Of a stretch of DNA of 64,000 nt, positions 61,701-64,000 are shown in pieces. A model generated the notes under the pieces. The model was not told the DNA's origin, searched no databases, and worked only from the letters and a program-made list of their open reading frames with translations. The translations under genes were made by a program, and so were the position numbers. Position 1 is the stretch's first letter; the number at the start of each line of letters is the position of its first letter. Origin of the DNA: Marthasterias glacialis (taxonomy: Eukaryota > Echinodermata > Asteroidea > Forcipulatida > Asteriidae); assembly GCA_911728455.2 (NCBI GenBank), contig OU452225.1, forward strand, positions 25,020,495 through 25,084,494, written 5' to 3'.

Positions 61701-62180
61701 TACGAGACATCAAGAGGCTTCCACCATTGTTCATTCATAACATTTTGGCTCAATGGAGATAAGTCAGAGTGAGCCAGCAATCGTGCTATGGTTCCGTGTT
61801 TAGTTGCACTCCTATGCCGTAGGTAAGGGTCACTGTTTTGCAATTCACGCTGCTTGAACTTGACATTTTCTCGGTCGAGAAACAAACTGAACGATCCAAC
61901 AAAGAGAATCTTTCTTTTCTTGTCATTGTCAAGTCAGGGTTTCTTTGTGCTAGCGGTACCCTCACAGAAAAAAATATCTGGCAATTCCTCTAAAAGAATC
62001 CCACCAGGGGGACGAGATAAACAAAAAGAAGAATCCCGGCGGCAAGTGGTTAAGTGGTGGCTTTTCATAAAACTTACCGTGCGGGATGATTGGTCGATTC
62101 CAGCCATGAATATGATCTCAGCAATGAGGAGGCAGATGCAGAGGTTTTTATGGATGGTGTTACGATCATTCTGCAAGTTC
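40155..62180 (-). CDS. ADGRL: latrophilin/Cirl-type adhesion GPCR, TM2 to C terminus (nine exons)
   Basis: Minus-strand exons join 62180-62078, 61002-60849, 60395-60329, 59409-59343, 58568-58471, 48905-48737, 48100-47978, 46649-46541 and 40714-40155. All introns are GT-AG and all phases agree, giving 482 codons plus part of one. Latrophilins are cell-surface adhesion GPCRs that couple contact with teneurins or FLRTs to G proteins, notably at synapses. Visible hallmarks: [11 protein letters not shown] (TM2 start), [15 protein letters not shown] (TM3), [17 protein letters not shown] (loop 2), [11 protein letters not shown] (loop 2 Cys to TM5), GITWAFG (TM6), [13 protein letters not shown] (TM7), then [13 protein letters not shown] as in fly Cirl. 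The tail has KRRIWSQ, a Pro-rich run ([11 protein letters not shown]) and ends ETLI, a class I PDZ ligand. TM1, the GAIN domain and the ectodomain lie beyond 64000. Flamingo and ELTD1 types fit less well. Confidence 0.93.
41152..41414. mobile_element. MITE, family B
   Basis: ACTGATCCATTAAGCCCCGC..GTTGACCAATCACAGC at the left is mirrored by GTGATTGGTCAATATG..GGACTTAATGGATCAGT at the right. Other copies: 61022-61270 and a partial one at 53340-53424. Confidence 0.85.
41519..41646. mobile_element. MITE, family A (diverged)
   Basis: ACTCAATTTCGGAAAAGCTC at the left and GGCTTTATGAAATTGGGCC at the right match the family A termini. Confidence 0.5.
42040..42440. repeat. 23-bp minisatellite
   Basis: About 17 copies of ACCTTAACTTGGACGTGATTAGA-type units (quoted in part: ACTTGGACGTGATTAGA) lie head to tail, with GTG/GTA and GAC/GAT variants. 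Confidence 0.9.
42535..42620. mobile_element. short MITE, family A
   Basis: GGGTCGATTTCACAAA at the left and TTTGTGAAATCAACCCC at the right enclose about 50 bp containing AGGACTAGTCCT. Confidence 0.75.
42630..46040. other. intron of the latrophilin-like gene
   Basis: Intron sequence between the tail exons. Small ORFs here lack splice-compatible context with the receptor. I see no further element I can name. Confidence 0.5.
46070..46190 (+). mobile_element. tRNA-derived SINE fragment
   Basis: TTGGTTCGAATCCCACCTGA holds a perfect box B; box A is not clear. The following TTTGTCCCCACAGGGCTTAG is SINE-body-like. Confidence 0.35.
46290..46475 (-). repeat. dispersed repeat with histone-3'-end-like stem-loop, copy 1
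   Basis: On the minus strand GCTCTTTTCAGAGCC is followed by AACAGTCTTCCCAAAAAGAG. This resembles the histone mRNA stem-loop (GGCTCTTTTCAGAGCC) and its purine-rich downstream element. The sequence recurs at 52905-53095 with flanks, so it is a repeat and not a histone gene; no histone coding sequence is nearby. Confidence 0.5.
46541..46649 (-). CDS. ADGRL: ADGRL-like exon: proximal tail
   Basis: After CTCGTTTAG it encodes [20 protein letters not shown] and further residues ending GRNS, then GGTCAGT. It aligns with the RIRRMW part of vertebrate latrophilin tails. Confidence 0.85.
46918..46985. repeat. dispersed repeat shared with 51672-51740
   Basis: TTGGGAGGCTAATCATCCTT and GCTGAATTG occur in both copies in the same orientation. 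Confidence 0.7.
47085..47240 (-). mobile_element. tRNA-derived SINE fragment
   Basis: On the minus strand GGTTCGATTCCATGC is a box B preceded by a tRNA-like stretch (TGGTGGTGCATAATG). Body family unknown. Confidence 0.4.
47444..47660 (+). mobile_element. SINE with tRNA-Leu-like head and conserved body
   Basis: The head (47444-47530) has a perfect 7-bp acceptor stem (GTGTCAT/ATGACAC), box A TGGCCGAGCGGTCAAG, a CTCAAGT anticodon loop reading CAA, a long variable arm and box B GGATCGAGTCC: a tRNA-Leu plan. The body (CACTTGTGTCCTTGGTCAAG..AATTGCTTCTCTTCACCCAG) matches, as I recall it, the conserved domain of widespread invertebrate SINEs. The anticodon stem has mismatches, so it is not a working tRNA. 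Confidence 0.8.
47978..48100 (-). CDS. ADGRL: ADGRL-like exon: juxtamembrane tail
   Basis: 41 in-frame codons, [20 protein letters not shown] and following to SSSSSG. The start continues NEK of TM7's end and resembles the fly Cirl juxtamembrane sequence. Confidence 0.9.
48737..48905 (-). CDS. ADGRL: ADGRL-like exon: TM6-TM7
   Basis: Acceptor TTTTCTGTTGCCAG; encodes [20 protein letters not shown], loop 3 and [20 protein letters not shown] to NEK, then gtgagg. TM6 and TM7 signatures are complete. Confidence 0.95.
48930..50440. other. intron of the latrophilin-like gene
   Basis: AT-rich intron with no recognised element. Confidence 0.5.
50452..50481 (-). CDS. ADGRL: candidate 30-nt cassette microexon, intracellular loop 3
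   Basis: On the minus strand a long pyrimidine tract ends CGCCTTTCCAG, the segment reads to GTAGCTGC and a consensus donor gtaagt follows. Inserted between exons 58471 and 48905 it keeps frame and adds [10 protein letters not shown] before SWVRG. A nearer acceptor (TCTAG) would give 25 nt and break the frame. Vertebrate latrophilins have an alternative insert at this loop. Not needed for the main reading frame; unproven. Confidence 0.5.
50877..51032. mobile_element. MITE, family A (diverged)
   Basis: GACCCAATATCACAAAGCTG at the left and TATGAAATTGGGGCC at the right. Confidence 0.55.
51275..51514. mobile_element. 240-bp MITE, family C
   Basis: AGATTATAGAGCGCCGAAGG..CAAGATTGGG at the left is mirrored by CCCATCTTGCGCCTTCGGCA..TATAATCT at the right. 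GCCATTTCGGCAAGT / ACTTGCCGAAATGGC form inner arms. Confidence 0.8.
51672..51740. repeat. dispersed repeat shared with 46918-46985
   Basis: Same orientation and closely matching sequence, from TTTGGGAGGCTAATCATCC. Confidence 0.7.
51890..52620. repeat. ~190-bp tandem repeat, about four copies
   Basis: Each unit has GTTGTCCATCACTGTCAACA, GATAACTGCCCAGGGTGAGG, GTGAAGACATTAAGGTCAA and GGGATTACCTAATCTCT. Weaker units extend to about 52900. Confidence 0.9.
52905..53095 (-). repeat. dispersed repeat with histone-3'-end-like stem-loop, copy 2
   Basis: Minus-strand GGCTCATTCCAGAGCC plus ACCACTCTTCCCAAAAAAAG. The stem is kept at full six base pairs although the loop is changed (ATTC for TTTC-type). 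Flanks match 46290-46475. Confidence 0.5.
53340..53424. mobile_element. partial MITE, family B
   Basis: Only one end is present (CATGTCGGGCTTTCGGTGGC to CTTAATGGATTGGTCTATT), matching the right half of 61022-61270. Confidence 0.7.
54612..54728. mobile_element. MITE, family A
   Basis: GGGGCTCGATTTTACAAAG at the left and CTTTGTGAAATTGAGCCCT at the right; inner AAGATTCATCTTAAGATG arms. Confidence 0.75.
54735..57140. other. intron of the latrophilin-like gene
   Basis: No exon compatible with the receptor and no clear element; a GAAGAAGAAGAAGAAG run lies near 56620 and a G-rich run near 56945. Confidence 0.5.
57160..57850. repeat. ~165-bp tandem repeat, four to five copies
   Basis: Units share ATTGATTAATAAAGGTACC, GGGAGAGTTCATTCACYCC, CTCTAGTTCTCAGGATGT and CTTGGGTTACAAAAGTCTCT. 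Edge copies are diverged. Confidence 0.85.
58471..58568 (-). CDS. ADGRL: ADGRL-like exon: end of TM5 and loop 3
   Basis: Acceptor CTGTTGCTAG; encodes [20 protein letters not shown] then [12 protein letters not shown] and two bases (AC), donor gtaagt. The loop is Lys-rich, as expected for G-protein contact. Confidence 0.92.
58841..59305. repeat. ~480-bp dispersed repeat R1, copy A
   Basis: Shares GGTCTTGAATAT, GTCCTTTTGTTCCAAGA, GAGGCTTCCACCATT, TTTGACATT and CTTTGTCAAGTC with copies B and C, all in the same orientation. It ends about 37 bp from the splice donor of exon 59343-59409. Confidence 0.85.
59343..59409 (-). CDS. ADGRL: ADGRL-like exon: extracellular loop 2 and TM5
   Basis: 67 nt after TTTTTTTTTCAG: encodes [19 protein letters not shown] and III, then gtaagt. 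It holds the loop-2 cysteine expected to pair with the TM3 cysteine (AMCTVV). Confidence 0.93.
60125..60308. mobile_element. MITE, family A
   Basis: GGCCCAATTTCATAGAGTTG at the left and CTCTATGAAATTGGGCTCC at the right. Its right edge is about 15 bp from the splice donor of exon 60329-60395. Confidence 0.8.
60329..60395 (-). CDS. ADGRL: ADGRL-like exon: TM4
   Basis: 67 nt after ATCCCTGTGCAG: encodes [20 protein letters not shown] and E, with split codons at both ends; donor gtaagt. Confidence 0.93.
60849..61002 (-). CDS. ADGRL: ADGRL-like exon: TM3 and loop 2
   Basis: 154 nt after CTTCATGCAG: encodes [20 protein letters not shown] and on to [17 protein letters not shown], then gtgagt. The loop-2 sequence is the strongest latrophilin hallmark. 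Confidence 0.95.
61022..61270. mobile_element. MITE, family B, next to a splice acceptor
   Basis: CATTAAGCCCCGCC..TTGACCAATCACAGC at the left is mirrored by GCTGTGATTGGGCAACAC..GGGGCTTATTGGATCGG at the right. Its left end is about 18 bp from the acceptor AG of exon 60849-61002. Confidence 0.85.
61310..61540 (-). mobile_element. tRNA-derived SINE
   Basis: On the minus strand GGGACCAAGTTGGCTCAGAG supplies a box-A-like start and GGTTCGAATCCCACC a perfect box B about 35 bp later. The body ends in an A/T-rich tail (TAATAAAAAATTT). Confidence 0.65.
61571..62060. repeat. dispersed repeat R1, copy B
   Basis: Same order of motifs as copy A, including AATCCCGGCGGCAAGTGGTT at its end, about 18 bp from the donor of exon 62078-62180. 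Confidence 0.85.
62078..62180 (-). CDS. ADGRL: ADGRL-like exon: TM2
   Basis: 103 nt after TTTTCGCTTGTAG; its first base completes an Arg codon. Encodes [20 protein letters not shown] then [14 protein letters not shown], donor gtaagt. It is the most upstream exon I can place; TM1 should end with an exon leaving a two-base codon start. Confidence 0.93.
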
Positions 62181-62199
62181 CTACAAGCGAAAAACATTC

Positions 62200-63350
62200 T
62201 CAGATTTACAGAGTGTCACCAGTTTTACTTTCACCTTTCAGAAAATGCTTGTAGTGTTTGCCATAAAACTTTGTGTTTAATAAGGGAATAAAAGAGTGCT
62301 GACGAGGTCTTAATCGGCCGTTTAAAACCATCAGTGTTACTTCCCGTGTGATGTGTATCGCATTGTCATGACACTGTAAGGCTTTAAGTGGCTGATTAAG
62401 ACCAACTCACCACTCTTTAATTCCCATTCATAAATGCCCTTTTATTGTTAAGAAATAAAATGTCAAAAAAATCAGAGAACGTCACAACCAACCTTGTCGC
62501 TTTGCAATGATTTTTGCTGTAACATTTCGTTCAGGAGCCCAGCTTTGCACTATATGTCTGTTTTGTTTCTGCGCACTGGGGCAGGTTTCTATCCCTTCAA
62601 AAAGTAGCCCACACCTCGAGTGGCTTTTGGGTCTTGTGATGGGCGAATTGCATAAAAAAATAATAATAATAATACAAAAAAAGTACTCCATGTTGTTGTT
62701 GGGGGTGGGGGGCTCCTTAGTTTCATTTAGCATGATTCATCAGTATGTGTTTCCAACAATAAACACATTTGTCTTTCCTTGGAGAGAAACTTGCCGACTC
62801 TCCCCCTAAATAAATTCATGGGAGTAGCAATGATCCGTCTTTCAGTGCGACGCTCGGATTTATTATCCAGCTATTTTCGTTCTTTGGCATTTGCAGAAGT
62901 TCAGCTCACAGGTTGCGGACAATAAAATCATGTCTACACACAGGAAGCCAAGTGTTAGTACGACATTCCACAACTGGGTTATAGCCAAGGAGTCTGTGTG
63001 CTCTGTAGGCCTATCAAGACCTTAATCTATACCTTGTACTATAAAATTATGTCTACACAAAGTGTAAATTCGGCCATCTTCACGAGAAATGATAAATCAT
63101 TTTTGAAGGCACAATATGCCTTGTATGTAAAAACTGTGCGGCATGTGAGAGTTTTTCCAAATTCCTTGCACGATTGGTTAGTGAACCACTAAAAATAAAT
63201 CAGAACACTTGACGCAACTCAAAGGTAAAAAGCCAAGTTGCCGGTAAAGATGGCGTCTATCAGGAATTAGAGCACCGCTTACAAAGATTCTGCCTTTTGA
63301 TTGGTTTCGAGTGCATCACATGATATGTCTTGTTTTTAATACTAGAAAGC
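62200..63350. other. intron upstream of TM2
   Basis: I looked for a TM1 exon on the minus strand and found none with a hydrophobic frame and donor. No element named. Confidence 0.45.
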
Positions 63351-63359
63351 CGCATGAAC

Positions 63360-63640
63360 GCAACAGGCTATACAGATTAAGAGCACCAGACTCTGGTGTT
63401 TCTGATTGGCAGAGTGTGGTTTCGAGTCCCGGTCCGGACACTTGTGTCCTCAAGCAAGACACTTAACCATTATTGTTTCCTCTATCGGATGGGACGTAAA
63501 GCCATTGGTCCTGTGTGTTGTGTAATGCACGTAAAAGAACCCAGTACACTTATCGCAAACAGAAGGGGTTTGCCCCGGTGTTTCTGGCATGGTCTGGCAG
63601 CAATATGCGCCACCTCACCTTGTATCCCTTTCAAGGTGTT
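63360..63640 (+). mobile_element. SINE with box B and conserved body
   Basis: GTGGTTTCGAGTCCCGGTCC (box B) is followed by GGACACTTGTGTCCTCAAGC, the same body start as the SINE at 47444, then by GGGACGTAAAGCCATTGGTC and GCACGTAAAAGAACCCAGT. The head is degenerate. Confidence 0.7.
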
Positions 63641-63857
63641 GTATTATGGTTGCTTCATCTCATAAAATCATTCGTAACAATCTCCACTCCACCAGATTTG
63701 ATAATTCGGCACCAGGAGTGTCATTCATGACAGACATGGCATTATAAATGTACACTATTACTATTATTATTATACCCGTAGCAAGCAATGTACTATCCTA
63801 TACCAACCAATGTGCTATCCCATAGCAACCAGTGTACTACAGTGTGCAATTCATGGT

Positions 63858-64000
63858 GCATGTATTTGACATTTTGCTCAATAGAGAGAATCTCTATTTA
63901 GCTTTGTCAAGTCAAGGTTTTTTTTGTGTCAGTGGTACTCTCAAAGAAAAAAGATTCCTGCAATTCCGATAAAAATAATCCTGTCAGGCTGGACGGGGAA
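63858..64000. repeat. dispersed repeat R1, copy C (cut by window end)
   Basis: Matches the last ~200 bp of copy A from TTTGACATTTTGCTC to CTGTCAGGCTGGACGGG and runs off the window. Confidence 0.8.

Overview
This is a window of animal nuclear DNA, AT-rich, with long introns and GT-AG splice signals. Repeats fill most of the space between genes. A latrophilin-type receptor, an intact piggyBac transposase and SINEs of the type described from marine invertebrates suggest a marine deuterostome, perhaps an echinoderm. That placement is inference; no ribosomal or mitochondrial marker is present.

Right part (about 40.1-64 kb, minus strand): the one clear host gene is the 3' half of a latrophilin/Cirl-type adhesion GPCR. 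Nine coding exons run from TM2 to the stop codon. All their splice phases agree and they give 482 residues with a C-terminal PDZ ligand. TM1 and the extracellular part lie beyond the right edge. A possible 30-nt cassette exon sits in intracellular loop 3. The introns are full of MITEs, tRNA-derived SINEs, tandem repeats and a roughly 480-bp dispersed repeat. Two complete copies of that repeat end 20-40 bp from splice donors.

Middle part (about 19-36 kb): an apparently intact piggyBac transposase ORF (19.9-21.9 kb), a hAT remnant with a BED-like zinc finger (22.7-23.9 kb), a 5'-truncated LINE inside an (AAAT)n tract (32.2-33.1 kb) and a 441-bp foldback element (33.9-34.3 kb). Between 24.3 and 28.4 kb is a peculiar repeat domain: ETS-like ACTTCCGG hairpins, ten perfect TGACGTCA octamers and three hairpins built on AGGTGTTCGG/CCGAACACCT.

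Left part (1-19 kb): no convincing protein gene. The plus strand carries at least seven exon-like segments with good splice sites. Several are duplicates of each other and some have stops in every frame, so the best reading is a spliced noncoding transcript that grows by duplication. A minus-strand copy of one exon lies at 30.8 kb, and more minus-strand exon-like segments lie at 16-18 kb. A 19-bp minisatellite (1-1.8 kb) and a large 27/54-bp satellite (12.5-14.55 kb) also lie here. The satellite is open in several frames only because its period is a multiple of three.

The genes do not form a pathway. The window is one receptor locus next to a repeat-rich region holding transposons and probable noncoding RNA loci.
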